Shown here: piece by piece, positions 9,791 through 22,354 of the stretch
Layout of the letters: each line of letters starts with the position of its first letter
Position numbering within the stretch: the first letter of the stretch is position 1
Origin: Moniliophthora roreri
Taxonomy: Eukaryota > Basidiomycota > Agaricomycetes > Agaricales > Marasmiaceae
Reading direction: 5' to 3'
Assembly: GCA_001466705.2 (NCBI GenBank)
Contig: LATX02000194.1
Span: forward strand, 434,001 to 498,000
DNA length: 64,000 nt
Translations under genes and position numbers: made by a program
The notes under the pieces: generated by a model
The model's input: only the letters and a program-made list of their open reading frames with translations
Told to the model about the DNA's origin: nothing
The model's database searches: none

Positions 9791-12700
9791 ATGGCAGACT
9801 CCAATCTCCTCAGCTACATCATAAATCATGTTTTTCTACCCCCAAAGCTTCCTCAATCGTGTGACGAAAGCGCCGAGAATTATGCCGGTCTATGTCGTGT
9901 TATTTTGCGCTGCGCTCAAGAGTATCGCGAGAAGGTACCCGAAGAAGAGAGGCCTCGTTGGGATCCAGTCGTGAAGATGTTGGACAACCTATGCTTGTTG
10001 GAATCCGAGGGTGGGTTCTCGAAAGAGAAAGTTGGAAGTTGTATTTTCAGGATGAACATAGGCGGTACGTGATCTTTATTTCTGTCGAACTTTCCCTGCT
10101 CATGATAATTCAGATGTCCTCGCTCTTCTTATACGCAAACAGAACGCAGGAATTGTTATCGGAAGGCACCAAGACAGGGCTGTTTTCGAGTCCTTCGAAG
10201 TTTCTCCCGCCAACGAGAAAATCATGTCTACCCAAGGCAGGCTGATATGTTCGTATCCGGGACCTGCAATCGCTGTGGCAACCAAGATTGCCCGAGATCC
10301 TCCTTTTGTTTACGAGCTCGCAAATTTCCTTTCTCACATGAATGTGGACGTTATGGACGATGCCATCCCCACAACGTGGAAAGCAGGGACGAAGCTTGGC
10401 GAAATTCGCGACACTACGCATCCCCGTTATATTACGGAACTTCTCACTGGGATCCTCCGTGGTGTCGGGTGGCCCGAGGACGTTACTCGCATCAGCAAGC
10501 GAATTGCAGACGAGGTCCTATGGAAGGACACCCTGCTTCCTTGGAGGCGGTCTCCTATTTGGCTTCTCATTCGGGTTTCCCTCCAGACCACTCTATCCGA
10601 CGGTCATAGTAATCACAGCACTTATAAATCATTCATAGCTTTCTGTATGGCGCGAATCCTTCGGGATGCTGTTCATGCGAAATTCGACAGTGACCTGTTG
10701 TCATGCATGAACAAGAAAGTCAGTCGTCGGCTGTTTAAACTCGGATCCGATTCTCATCCGTTCCTAACTTCTGAAGTCCTGGACGTGGGTATCCTCACCA
10801 ACGATCTGTTGCAGATGAGGTGGAAAACAGCGCAGAAACATCATGCGGAGGCGTCGCTTTTGGGTTGGGATCCCTCCAGCCTAAATATTATGGCCGATAC
10901 ACAATTATCCCTCAAAAACAGTGGGGGGTACATTCGCAGGGTCCTGGATGGCTCGAAAGCGACTTCTGCTTCGCCTTCCTTCAATCCTGCAGAGAAACGA
11001 CGCTTCCTACACTTAGTGCTTTATACATCTCATACATTGATTCATACTGTGCGAGATCACGGTGTCGTGGCGCTAATGGACTTTGAGCGTGCAGTTGAAA
11101 CGGGTATAGACGCTTGGGTTTCTGCGCGACTCAATGATAATGGATGGGCCTGCGCTAATCTCTGGTCATGGATCCAACAGTACTCAGAACGGGCGGAGAA
11201 GGAGTATAATGGCAATCCAGAGGCCATGTCGATGATGTTTCTGACCTTGTTCGAGCTTTGGGTTGGGTACGTTTGTTAGCTATCAAACAACGACGTGGCT
11301 CACCATCTTTAATAGACTTGATAAGCTCTGCGTTCATCAATGTAATCTACTTCTAGATTACTCCCCGGAGGCCAATGAGGATATCCTGAGGCCGCTCATA
11401 TTGCATAGGTCGGCATCGATAAGTCGGCTGAAACGAATCCTCATCTACGTACGCACACGTCATTCTCGTGCGACTCGTGGCGAATCTATATTCTCCGGAA
11501 ATCTCACCCAGGAGTCCTTCGTCATACGCTACTTTGAGAATTCCCAGACTCACCAGACCCTCAAGGCTTCCATCGAAACCAAGGCACACTCCGACTGGCA
11601 CAACAAGGTGGAGGAACTGACCCATCTGAATCGACGTCATGCTGAGCTTCAGCAGCAGGCTCAGCAGCTGAGTCACGACGTTGATATCCAAGGCAATCGT
11701 CTCTGCAAAAAGAAGAAGTTGCAATGTAGGAAGTGTCGACTTGAAGGGGAGGCAGCTAGTTTGTCGATAAACGTTTTTGAATGGCCACTTCCTGCCACTC
11801 AGCTTGAGGCGTGCGCAACAGTTATCGAGATGGATTGTCCCCTCGCCTTCAGTATTTGGCGAGAGGCTACCTATCATCTTTTGCGAGATATTTGCCTGCC
11901 CTCTCGCCTTCGTACCAAATCATCGAATCCAAAGGCAGAGAAACTGCTCGTGGACTACGATGGGCTGCGCTCTTTCACCGTGGAATCAGTGACGAGGCGA
12001 CTTACCTTCGCATCCAGGACCAAGTCTTTTCTCGACTCACATTATAGAAAACAGTCAATTCCATGCTTACAAGACCACGTGTGCTTGAAGAATGCATTAC
12101 AGTTCTCACTTTACGATACCGTGTCGAGGGTTTGGGTGTGTAAACCGTTTGTCTCCTGCACAATTTGGAGGCCATGTACTTTTCAAGTTCCCGTGGGGCC
12201 ATATCACAATTTGCAGCATGCTATTGATGGCACCGACCACACTCCTAATGAGATAATGGCGAATCAGGTCGAATGCCACCCGGACATAACTTTACACGAA
12301 TACGCTGCTTTTTCCGGCCTGCGAAGCGGATCCCATCTACAATGGCTCAATATCCTTAGGGAAGTGACCAGTAGACAGCTAAGTTTCCAGAAGCCAGAGG
12401 TGGAGATGCTATTCTTGCAAGCCGCACATCAGATCGGGCCGCTAGCTTCAGATGCTGAATGGGAGTGGCATACAGAGCTTCGGGATCCTCTGTTCTGCAC
12501 CGCGCTTCTCCAGCAGCTGCGAGACCTGAAGGATGCCGTCAAACTCAACTGGATGGAAGTGGTGACATTGCGCATCATCATCGCACTTCTATCTCGGGTG
12601 TTGTCGTCACCTCCGAAGGATAGCATATCCGAGTTAGCGCTCGCCATCCTGCAAGATGTGCGAGGCATTGCATACAGATGGATTGAGCAAGTTTCTGTGC

Positions 12701-15700
12701 GGCTTCGGGACGCCACAACAGAGGATGCTGCAGCTCATGACTTGCAGATGCGCCTCTGCGAAATCGCTCTCACATTCCGAAGTACTTATGACATCGAATC
12801 TCCTCAGCAGCAGCGTATCTTTGCCAATGATCATGATGTGACCAGATTCATCACCTCTGGAATCCTTCTGCAAGAGAACGTGCCAACTCAGAATGCCCCT
12901 CAGTTCTTTTTACAGCTCCTACATTGAGACCGCCGATTGACTCACTCCCTTCAGCCCTTAATCTCTGAGGTGGCTGTGGCTGATGGTCGGCGGGGACTTG
13001 ACTGCGCCGTCCAAGACATGTGGTCCGTCCACCACCCTGCCTCCAAGTGGCGAGTCCTTCCAGCTCCAAATAACTGTTGGATAAGCACCTCCAAGGATCT
13101 GAACGACTGTTCTCTACAGGTGCACTATAACATGCTGAACAATGAAATATTGATCGATGGCAAACCTCTCGGTCGCCTACCTACCAGCTTTACAGCTCAT
13201 GATACCTACCGTCGAATATTTGGACAGGTCAGTAGTTCAATGAAGCATCTTCTTTGTGGTATTGATACTGTTTCAGAATCGTCTCGACGCTGCTCCGGCC
13301 GATTTGACAGAGCCAGACATGGAATTCTCTTCAAGGAATCTTATCTCTGGTAACCAGGTTGGTGCTGTTCTCTCATGACCTGTAACTAGATTGATTCTTT
13401 GTTATGCTATTAAGGTTTTTCTCTCCATGAAAGCAGGTACCCTGGTCATACGATCAAGCTCTGAAGGGAAGCGCCAGGAACTTATCCCGCATCACGAACT
13501 GAGAGGCGACCTCCCAACGTTCCTCGTTGAAGACTACACTCACTGGCTGGACCTTTCTGAGAGGGTCATTGAACTCCGGCCACTCGATAACATGTGGACT
13601 TCTCACTCCTATAATTGGCGTATACAGGTGGGCTCTCGAGCAGCACGAATGTGGAAACCTTCCACTTCCGACAATGCGCAGCTCGTTGATATCGGAAGTC
13701 GAACTGCTACTATGTTAGCTTCTCGTTTATCATCCATGGAGAGCCCAGAGTTTCTCATCACTACCTACTGTGAAGATAATGGCCTAAATGTCGACGTTTC
13801 CAGATACAGACTCTCCTTTCAATTGGGTCGTGATGGGAAACTTGCATGCCTGAGTTTTCCAGGTATGATCGTCGATGAAAACCAGTCTGCCGGGGTTATG
13901 ATTGGCTTGCGAAATCAACTTGTACTGCGCGAAAGCTGCATAGAGGATTCGGCCCGAGAAGTCCTAATCCCCGTTGGAGAGGTTTGCTTCAGTTGTGTCG
14001 AGGGTCATCACACCATAACTACGATTGACAAGGGTTCCGGCCGTTGCATCAGCTACTATCAGTACAAGATTGACCCCCTCTTGGGACATCTCGTTGGGAA
14101 TATTGGCCTACATAGCAAACTATTCCAAATTTATCTACATGCAGTCACCTCACACTGTCTTCCCGATGAATTGACTGGCTGGACAGGGACAGAGGAAGCA
14201 TTGCATGAGTTACAATCTGCAGCTTGTAAATCGTTTCAAGATCTTGACCAGGACTGCCTTACCCTCATACAGAAACTTTATTCCCTCACTCCCCGCCGTG
14301 AATACTACCCTCCTCACTTAAAGGTTATGCAGACTGTTCATTGGAATAAGCTCCCTCCGACAGCTCAGCATGATAGCTTCGCAAGAGCCAGCCAGGCCAT
14401 TGTCGACCTTGCATTGCAGTTGCAGACCTTCTCCTCACAGTGCCACAAGGGTTTCCCTGTCCGCAACTTCGTCCTAGACAGTGTAAATCTCAAGCTCCTT
14501 TCTCGTGCAGCCTTGCGCAACTTTCACTACCACCCCCCTGAATCTCAGCCTTCTCATAGCATCGAAGATGCCTCATACATCTCTTGGGATGTTGGGGATG
14601 ATGCTGATACAACACAAGAGAGCCTGGTATATTGGGATGTTGCACTTATTACCATTTGGCCCTCTTGACTTGCGACAACCAACTGCCTGTTGGAGACCGT
14701 TAAACAATGGTCACTGCTGCCTGGTCCTGATTCAGGACTGTCGCTGTCGTATTGCCGTCAGTGGGTTGACAGAACATTGTCCAGCAAGTTCCTCACACTA
14801 TACAACCTCTGCCACAGTGGAGTACCTAGTAAATATACTGTCCTTTTCACCTTTTGTGTGATTAGATATTGTGCAGAGGAAGCCGAATTTCAAGATCCCC
14901 TTCCCACACTGTTATCATTTGTATCGAGTAAAGAAGCATTTGAGCCACTGCCGAATTACGAAGGCTATACCTTATCCGCAGGATTTGCACCATGTTGTAA
15001 ATTGGTGATTTGGGAGATTATGAGAAGTCAGATCAATTGTCCATCAGTAAAGAATAAGTACAGTTTTTATAGTAGATTTTGTATTTTATGTATGAAATAT
15101 GTATGTGAGTTGGTAATTTATACGAGACGAAACCAAGAGACAAAACATGTGAGAGTAATATGAGAAAAGGCTGAAACGAGTCTGAGGATGCAAAAACACT
15201 ATTTCATGACACACCACATAGACAGCAATTGGTTAATGCTGCTCATGATATGTCATTGAGCTTTCAGGAAAGCTTTGTGAGCGTATTGGAGCGACAAGAT
15301 CATGAATCTGATCAAGATCTTGCTTCAAGGCGATTTTCTTGTTATTCTCAGGTCCTGGATGCTGAATCACAGGGACTTGCTGATGCTGTCATGAGACAGT
15401 GGCCATGCAAGGTCCCCTCATCACCTTTAGGTAGCGCTTACTCAGTGATAGGCGTTGAAAAATTTATGGATCAGGCAAAGACTCTGTTTCTACAATGGTA
15501 TTAGAATCATGAGCTCTTTCTGTTTCTGCATGACATGCAGATGCACCTCAACAGAATTAGATCCATGGATGTACACATGACGATGAACAAGGCATACCAC
15601 TTTGATTCATGTACAACTCCGACTCACAGAAACTTGTCTTCTGTTACCCTAGATCAACTTTTCTCATGAGAAGCACCTCAGCTAGAAATCAACGATTTAT

Positions 15701-16668
15701 TGCTGTCGTTTAGCATACAGTGAGAACCTGTAGTCGACAATCCTCGCAACAATCCAGAATCCCTCTCCCATCTGTTTAAAGAGCTTCGGGGACCTGGGAC
15801 TTCCATCCACTCCTGCTATGCAGATAATTTGCACAACAGTCTGAGGGCCTCACAAAACAATCCTCTATCACCCTTCTCACTGCCTCATGGCAATGGATCC
15901 ATCGGTGTGCAGGTGCTGAAAAATGTATTGAGGGGATACAATGCTGATTGTTTTGAGCACCACTGCATAATATTGGCCAAAATTAAGGCACCCCTGGAAG
16001 CCATAACAGGAGCTGGAGTTGCCGTCTCACAAGCTGGCTTATGGCTCTGACTTTCAATCACATCTCTTTTAGGAAGAATGGCCTCTGCAAATGGTGGTAA
16101 TTACATACTCAAGCCATGGATCAAAGCATTGCAATGTCTTGCTCGAAGTATACTGGTCTTCCAGAGATCTCGAAGATTACAACAATTATCTTCACAGAAT
16201 ATAGAGGATTTCTGGAAAGAGATGGACACACCAGTCTCAATGATCAAGTCAATTAACAACTCTGACTGGCTGCTCATGCAGGCAAGTGTGCACCTTCTCC
16301 ATTTCGATGATGTCACCAGCTGACCAAGATAACAGGTGGACGGTGACTTCCTCATCAGACCCATTCAGCTTACTATCACCAAGGAAATAATTGTTCCGTC
16401 CAATATGCAGAATGTGGTTCTACAGTTGAATATGAGGGAAGGAAAGTCCTCAGTTATTGTGCCTATGATTGCAACAGCACTAGCAGATAGACAGAAGCTT
16501 GCCAGGATCATTGTGTTGAAGCCGTTAGTGGCGCAGATGTTTTCACTGCTTGTCGAACGGCTCAGTGGCCTCACAAACCGATCAATATTGTATCTTCCTT
16601 TTGCTCACGATGTCAACATCAGTCAAGTTTGAGTCCAAACGATTTGGAACATCTATAAACAAGTAATG
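9791..16668 (+). pseudogene. DUF6606/DUF3638 giant protein (ubiquitinyl-hydrolase-like), stop-riddled and 3'-truncated
   Basis: The N-terminus fits DUF6606 (LLSYIINHVFLPPKLPQ at residues 4-20). The last part fits the start of DUF3638, with VLQLNMREGKSSVIVPM near 16420 and VVLKPL-type ARIIVLKPLVAQM after it. Family members are usually near 3000 residues and are annotated as ubiquitinyl hydrolases; this one stops near residue 2200. Exons: 9791-10064, 10114-11266, 11316-13227, 13277-13357, 13415 onward, with frames matching across each intron. Further on, the frame is uncertain at 14820-15230. A GC-AG intron probably lies just before 16336. In-frame stops are TGA at 12925, 14666, 15667, 15721, 16048 and 16630, and TAG at 15502. 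The reading frame continues on both sides of each. A Copia LTR starts at 16669 in mid-domain, and the rest of the gene is absent from the other side of the element. The first 3 kb are free of stops. Confidence 0.8.
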
Positions 16669-17084
16669 TGTTGAGACAGAACAGAGACGTAAAGCGCAGT
16701 GGAGTGTGCTCAACTCACATTTGTACAAGAGCTTGCTAGAACCTTGAGGGTTGTAGAGGTGCAATGTGCAGAGTAGTCAATGTAAATTGAACTGAAGAAT
16801 GTAGCTACATACATGCTTGCTTTTATACTACTCTAAAGGATAAGTTCTGTGGATAAACGGTGAAACCTAGTAAGCTATGGATGTAAGCTACTGAATACTT
16901 GTGAGATGAAGTATCCAAGAATAATGTGTCTTGGAGAGACACAATACAATCCTCTGACAGCGGAAGGAACTATATATGAATTCTACATGTGTTCTACTGT
17001 ATTGTGCATGAGGCTACAATACTCCTACTGGACGAGGGAGCACTCCTATGACTGTAGTGCAAGCTCCGGAGAAGCTCAGGAACG
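16669..17084 (-). repeat. 3' LTR of the Copia element, first 416 bp (plus-strand left part)
   Basis: It matches the LTR at 29955 onward closely, starting TGTTGAGACAGAAC, and breaks off at the N at 17085 within a GCTCAGGAAC segment. Several differences between the two LTRs are CG against CA/TG (for example ACG/ACA and GCG/GCA near 16683-16692). The remaining end of this LTR is misplaced at 18214-18255, and about 58 bp are missing. Confidence 0.85.
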
Positions 17085-17085
17085 N

Positions 17086-18212
17086 GGTGATATTTAATAT
17101 CAATGTGCTTTGTTCGTTTTTCAGTAACTTGATTTTTACTGATGAAGATAGCACCTTGATTATCACTAAGCAATGGTAGTTTTGCTATAGGATATTCGAT
17201 TTCAGAGAATAAATTAATTATCCATTTGATCTGTCTAGCACAGTCAGATAAAGCCATGTATTCAGCTTCGGTACTGGATAATGCTATGGATTTCTGTTTT
17301 TGTGAAACCCAGAAGACTGGAGCACAAGCGAAGTTAATGAGATAACCTGTTTGTGAGACTCTAGTGTCTTCATCTGTAGCCCAGTCAGAATCGGCATATG
17401 CTATGAAACCTTGTTCTCCTAGCTTATCTTTGTAAGTAAGAGAATATTTGTGGGTTCCAATTAGGTATCGAATGATGTATTTCGCTTTGTTGAGATGCTC
17501 CTGAGTAGGATTTGTCCCATATTCCAAAAGTTTGATGACCGGAAAAGTAATATCTGGTCAGGTACCTAGGCATAGATATAGAAGTGATCCGATCACTGAT
17601 TGGAATTGGGATCTAATTGTAGAGCTCGCTTCTCCTTTATTTGCTGTAGGTTTGTAGCTGGCAGGTAATGGAGTACGAGCAGGATTGGTGTTTTCCATAC
17701 CAAAGTGTTTAATGATTTTCTCGAGATAGTCACTTTGATCAAGTGATAGAGTACGTCGCTTTCAATCTCAAGTAATCCGCATTCGTAGGAATTCTCTTGG
17801 TTTGCCTAAATCTCTACATTCCCATATTTTCATGAATTCTTTCTTTTTGGAGTGAAGAAGGCTAGAATTAGAACCCATGAAAATCGCATCATCTACATAT
17901 ACAATGGCGATGATAATATCATTTCCACGTATAAAGTAGTATACACCAGCGTCTGATATACAGCGCTTAAATCCTAGCTTAGCCATGGATTTAGTGCATT
18001 GGTACCACCATGATAGAGAGGCTTGTTTTAAACCATATAGTGCACGGCGTAATAACCAAACTTTGTTTGAACCTTTGACAAATCCTTGTGGTTGTTCCAT
18101 GTAAATCTCCTTGTCAAGTTTGCCATAGAGAAAGGCTGTTTTGACATCTAGCGCTTGGATATCCCAATCCTCAAGAGTGGCTAGTGCAAGTAGTATGTGA
18201 ATGGTTTCAAAG
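17086..18212 (-). repeat. Duplicated contig: RNase H and reverse-transcriptase segment
   Basis: This contig, between two Ns, repeats 18459-19491 with small differences. On the minus strand it encodes the C-terminal half of RVT_2 (VYVDDAIFMGSN near 17890) and the Copia RNase H (ALSSTEAEYMALSD near 17260). It keeps CGA for an arginine near 17117, where the other copy has TGA (18487-18489). It also contains about 95 bp (17214-17308) missing at the N at 18587. It is best seen as an overlapping contig from another copy or haplotype placed next to its partner. Confidence 0.8.
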
Positions 18213-18213
18213 N

Positions 18214-18255
18214 AATGTATCTAGTTTAGTATAGTACAGGTACAGTGCTTCAACA
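18214..18255 (-). repeat. Remaining end of the 3' LTR
   Basis: These 42 bp match 30429-30470 (end of the other LTR), ending TGCTTCAACA. They directly follow an N, which shows that contig order here splits one LTR into two pieces 1.1 kb apart. Confidence 0.85.
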
Positions 18256-18266
18256 CTCCCCCTCAC
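18256..18266 (-). promoter_or_regulatory. Polypurine tract of the Copia element
   Basis: On the element strand GTGAGGGGGAG directly precedes the 3' LTR. This is the expected place and composition of the plus-strand DNA primer. Confidence 0.75.
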
Positions 18267-18309
18267 TAAGTTTGTGATAAACTTTGTAGTGATTGAGCTA
18301 TATGGAGGA

Positions 18310-20534
18310 ATTGGTCTTATGGAATGTAAGGCCGAGAAATTCTCTGTGGCGTTGAAATTTGTCCCAAGGTAGATTCTTCGTCATAAGATCTGTGGGTTGT
18401 TGATTTGTGGGGATGAAGAATACTTCAACTTTCTTCTTGGCAACACATTCTCGAATATGGTGATATTTAATATCAATGTGCTTCGTTCATTTTTCAGTAA
18501 CTTGATTTTTACTGATGAAGATAGCACCTTGATTATCACTAAGCAATGGTAGTTTTGCTATAGGATATTCGATTTCAGAGAATAAANCCAGAAGACTGGA
18601 GCACAAGCAAAGTTAATAAGATAACCTGTTTGTGAGACTCTAGTGTCTTCATCTGTAGCCCAGTCAGAATCGGCATATGCTATGAAACCTTGTTCTCCTA
18701 GCTTATCTTTGTAAGTAAGAGAATATTTGTGGGTTCCAATTAGGTATCGAATGATGTATTTCGCTTTGTTGAGATGCTCCTGAGTAGGATTTGTCCCATA
18801 TTCCAAAAGTTTGATGACCGGAAAAGTAATATCTGGTCAGGTACCTAGGCATAGATATAGAAGTGATCCGATCACTGATTGGAATTGGGATCTAATTGTA
18901 GAGCTCGCTTCTCCTTTATTTGCTGTAGGTTTGTAGCTGGCAGGTAATGGAGTACGAGCAGGATTGGTGTTTTCCATACCAAAGTGTTTAATGATTTTCT
19001 CGAGATAGTCACTTTGATCAAGTGATAGAGTACGTCGCTTTCAATCTCAAGTAATCCGCATTCGTAGGAATTCTCTTGGTTTGCCTAAATCTCTACATTC
19101 CCATATTTTCATGAATTCTTTCTTTTTGGAGTGAAGAAGGCTAGAATTAGAACCCATGAAAATCGCATCATCTACATATACAATGGCGATGATAATATCA
19201 TTTCCACGTATAAAGTAGTATACACCAGCGTCTGATATACAGCGCTTAAATCCTAGCTTAGCCATGGATTTAGTGCATTGGTACCACCATGATAGAGAGG
19301 CTTGTTTTAAACCATATAGTGCACGGCGTAATAACCAAACTTTGTTTGAACCTTTGACAAATCCTTGTGGTTGTTCCATGTAAATCTCCTTGTCAAGTTT
19401 GCCATAGAGAAAGGCTGTTTTGACATCTAGCGCTTGGATATCCCAATCCTCAAGAGCAGCTAGTGCAAGTAATATGCGAACGGTTTCAAAGTGTACTACA
19501 GGAGAGAACAATTCGTCATAATCTATTCCTTCGACTTGTGAGAAACCTTTTGCTACAAGTCGTGCCTTATAACGGCCATCTGTTTTGACGTCAAAAACCC
19601 ATCTGGATTTTATTGCTTTTTGACCTTGAGGTAAATCTACAAGTTTATAAACATTTTGTTCTTGTAGTGATTTGAGTTCGTCATGACATGCAGCCATCCA
19701 TTTCTTCTGTTCATTTTTTGACAGAGTAAGGATGTCTTTATATTGCCATTGACATACGTTGTCAATTGACAATGCTGATGCCATAATGTAATCAAGGTAA
19801 CGAACTCCCCCTTCCTGAGAAAGAATTTGCACATAATTGACCATTTCATCATCAGTCTGAGGTGGACTTCGATCAATCTCTATTTGATCATGATCTTGTT
19901 CCATTTCATCCTCATTTGACTGTTGAATTTGATGTTCGGCAGGCAGAATATCCTGCTCATGGTCATGACTACTACCTTGTATGAATTCTTGATCAGGATT
20001 ATCATCTTGATCATCAGAACCAGGTAAGTTGTTATATGTACGTAGACATAGTCTTTCTCAGATAGGCATACGACCCACTGCGTCTCCATACTGCTGTGGT
20101 ACACGAGTCTGTCTTTTAGGACGACTTTGTTGATGTTGACTAGGGTCAAACATCTGTACCCTTCGTCGCATTCTCCTGTTAATATTATTTATTTCAGAAT
20201 CTATTGGGTTTTGCGGCGGTGCAGTATTTTTAGGTCGTGATTGATCCTCATCATCATTCTGGTTATGATGATGATCCACAGGATCATTACCTCCATTGGG
20301 ATAATTAGGTTGAGGGAAATCAGGATGATCGTCATCATTGTCATTTCCTCCCCCTTGATCATGATTTTGATGACCATTATCATCATTATCCGATCGTGGT
20401 CGATTAATACCAGTAAAAGGAATAGATAAGATTCCATTGGTTGATTGTAAGGTTCGATCAACTGAATCAGATGAATATGGAAAGTCTTCTTCATCGAAGT
20501 CTGCCTGGGCAGCCGTAAATATTGTCTTATCCTG
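18310..20534 (-). pseudogene. Copia pol: reverse transcriptase (RVT_2) and RNase H
   Basis: RVT_2 runs from about 19904 down. SRWVFDVKTDGRYKARLVAKG and FSPVVHFETVRILLALA lead to VKTAFLYGKLDKEIYMEQPQG, then the catalytic YVDD (19180 region). RNase H follows with SLTYKDKLGEQGFIAYADSD (18690 region). The natural end is probably the TAG in the segment NSSI-stop near 18310. In-frame TGA codons occur at 20058, 19047, 19041, 18837 and 18487 (lower coordinates). The one at 18837 sits in LGT-stop-PDI, where Copia elements normally have Arg. An N at 18587 removes about 95 bp. Enzyme roles are copying element RNA into DNA and degrading the RNA strand. Confidence 0.85.
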
Positions 20535-21700
20535 TCACATAAACCGATATCCTTTAGTATTTGGAGCATAGTCTAAAAATGTCATACGTTCCATTTTCTT
20601 TGAAAGTTTGTTCTTGCGTTGTTCTTTATGAATAAAAACATATGCTGAACATCCTGGTGTTCGGAAATAAGACACGTCAGGCACTTTCTTACTATAGATT
20701 TCGGTTGGAGTTTTCCAATCTAAGCATTTATTAGGAGTGTGATTATATACATGTACAGCATTATTCATCATAAATTCCCACCAAGATTGTGGTAAGGAAG
20801 CATGATTGCAGAACTTTTCTGCTTTTTCCACAAGAGTTCGAATTGAACGTTCAACTCTTCCTTGCTGTTGATATATATGTGGAGCCGAGTTTCACATTTG
20901 AATTCCATTGTCTTTGAGATATGTTTGGAACTCATTTCCAAAGAATTCTCCACCATGATCAGTTTGAACGCTTTTTATTACTTTACCAGTTTGCTTTTCG
21001 GCTAATGCACGAAAGTGTTTAAAACTAGTAAGTGTTTCAAATTGATTCTTAGTTCGTTGGTGATAAATCCATCCTACTGAGGAATGGTCATCAATAAGAA
21101 CTAATGTGTAACGATTTTGGTGGTAGAAATNATATGAATAAGTTCTAGAATATTATCTTTACGCTTTTGAGAACTATGGTAAGGTTTAGATGCTGTTCCT
21201 CCTTCAGCACATCCCTTACACAAAGACTTTTTAGATCCTTGTTTCTCAATGGAAAATCCTTTGGAATGTTTCATACAGTTTGTCAATACACGATAAGGTA
21301 TATGACCAAATCTGTTATGAGCAATTACAGGATCAGTTGATTTAATCTTGAAAGCGAGAATGGTAACTGCTTCATTCTGTTTGACAGAGGAAGCATGTAG
21401 GTAGGTGTACCCATCTCTTTCAGGTTTCACAAATAGCGACATAAAGAGTTTACCATTAGCTTTCATAATTATCGAGGTTTCTGGGAACGAATATTTAATA
21501 TTGTAACCATTTATGATATATTTATTCCCAGCTAGAAGTCTATGATTTGCTTTAGGCCAATAGAACACTGGATAAAGTTTGACTGTATGGGTTTCTCCAA
21601 GTGAATTGGTATGACAAATGATTACTGTTCCTTGGTGTGTTATGACATCCAATCCAGTGACTCCAATGATTTGCTTGGGTCCTGTAGGAATTTCATTTAA
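20535..21700 (-). pseudogene. Copia pol: pre-integrase zinc-binding region and integrase
   Basis: The GAG-pre-integrase region is seen as HNRFGHIPYRVL followed by LCKGCAEGG (HHCC type) near 21190-21320. The rve integrase core has the first Asp in LIDDHSSVGW (21085), the second in QTDHGGEF (20963) and Glu in GRVERSIRTL (20850), a complete DDE set. An N at 21131 lies between the zinc region and the core. TGA codons interrupt the frame at 20892-20894 (between GIQM and NSAPH) and 20535-20537. The integrase would insert the cDNA into the host genome. Confidence 0.8.
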
Positions 21701-22354
21701 CTCAAGGAAATCAGACTTAAAGGGTGTTATGTGATTGGTTGCAGCAGTATCAAGAGCCCATTCAATTGTTTGTGGTTCTACAGATACAATGTTTTTATCA
21801 CTAATTTTAGTCATCATACATTGTACAATGTTATTATTTACAGAGTTAGAAAGAAATTGTTTATCAAGCATTGAAGTTTGCTCGGAATCAATGTTCATTT
21901 CTAGTAAATCATTAGTGATGCTGCTCTTAAGATCAATTTGATCATACCAATCATAATAGTCCACTTCATTTGTGACATAATCATTATAATTCTCATCCCA
22001 ATCTTCTTTGTCGAAGTCCCCTAAATTCAAGTTCTTCCCTCCATTTTTCCCTTGAGAATTTCCTTCATTAAGAGGAACAACATCCGCAATGTTGATCTGA
22101 CTTGGAGATTCAACACGAGCTTGGATGTTTGAAGAACCTTGAATAAATTCAGGTACTTCCAGTTGAGAATTATTGACCATTATGGAAGTTATATTCATTC
22201 CTAGATCCGGCATTATTGGTTTGGGAGGTGGTGATGGTGCCTCAATATCTATGTCAGGAACCTCAAGAGTATTTCCTTTTAGGTAAGGAGTTTGAGGTCG
22301 AACTGGTTTGGGTTGGAAGAGTTTTCTGTCCCCAATGTGTTCCTTGACTAGATT
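21701..22354 (-). pseudogene. Copia pol: aspartic protease region
   Basis: The motif WALDTAATNHIT near 21740-21770 is the Copia-type aspartic protease active site (D-T/S-A/G), followed by IGVTGLDVITHQGTVII near 21650. The preceding 450 bp encode an acidic linker (EDWDENYNDYVTNEVDYYDWYD). The frame is open here back to the TGA at 22355. Confidence 0.75.

Noticed and set aside
15720..15770. An intron starting GTGAGAACC in the DUF3638 pseudogene
   Set aside because: The frame before the TGA at 15721 continues unchanged after it into a conserved stretch (LSHLFKELRGPG), while splicing would shift the frame.
16582..16764. Minus-strand frame of 60 codons, repeated at 29856-30050
   Set aside because: Most of it lies in LTR sequence and it appears twice only because the LTR is present twice.
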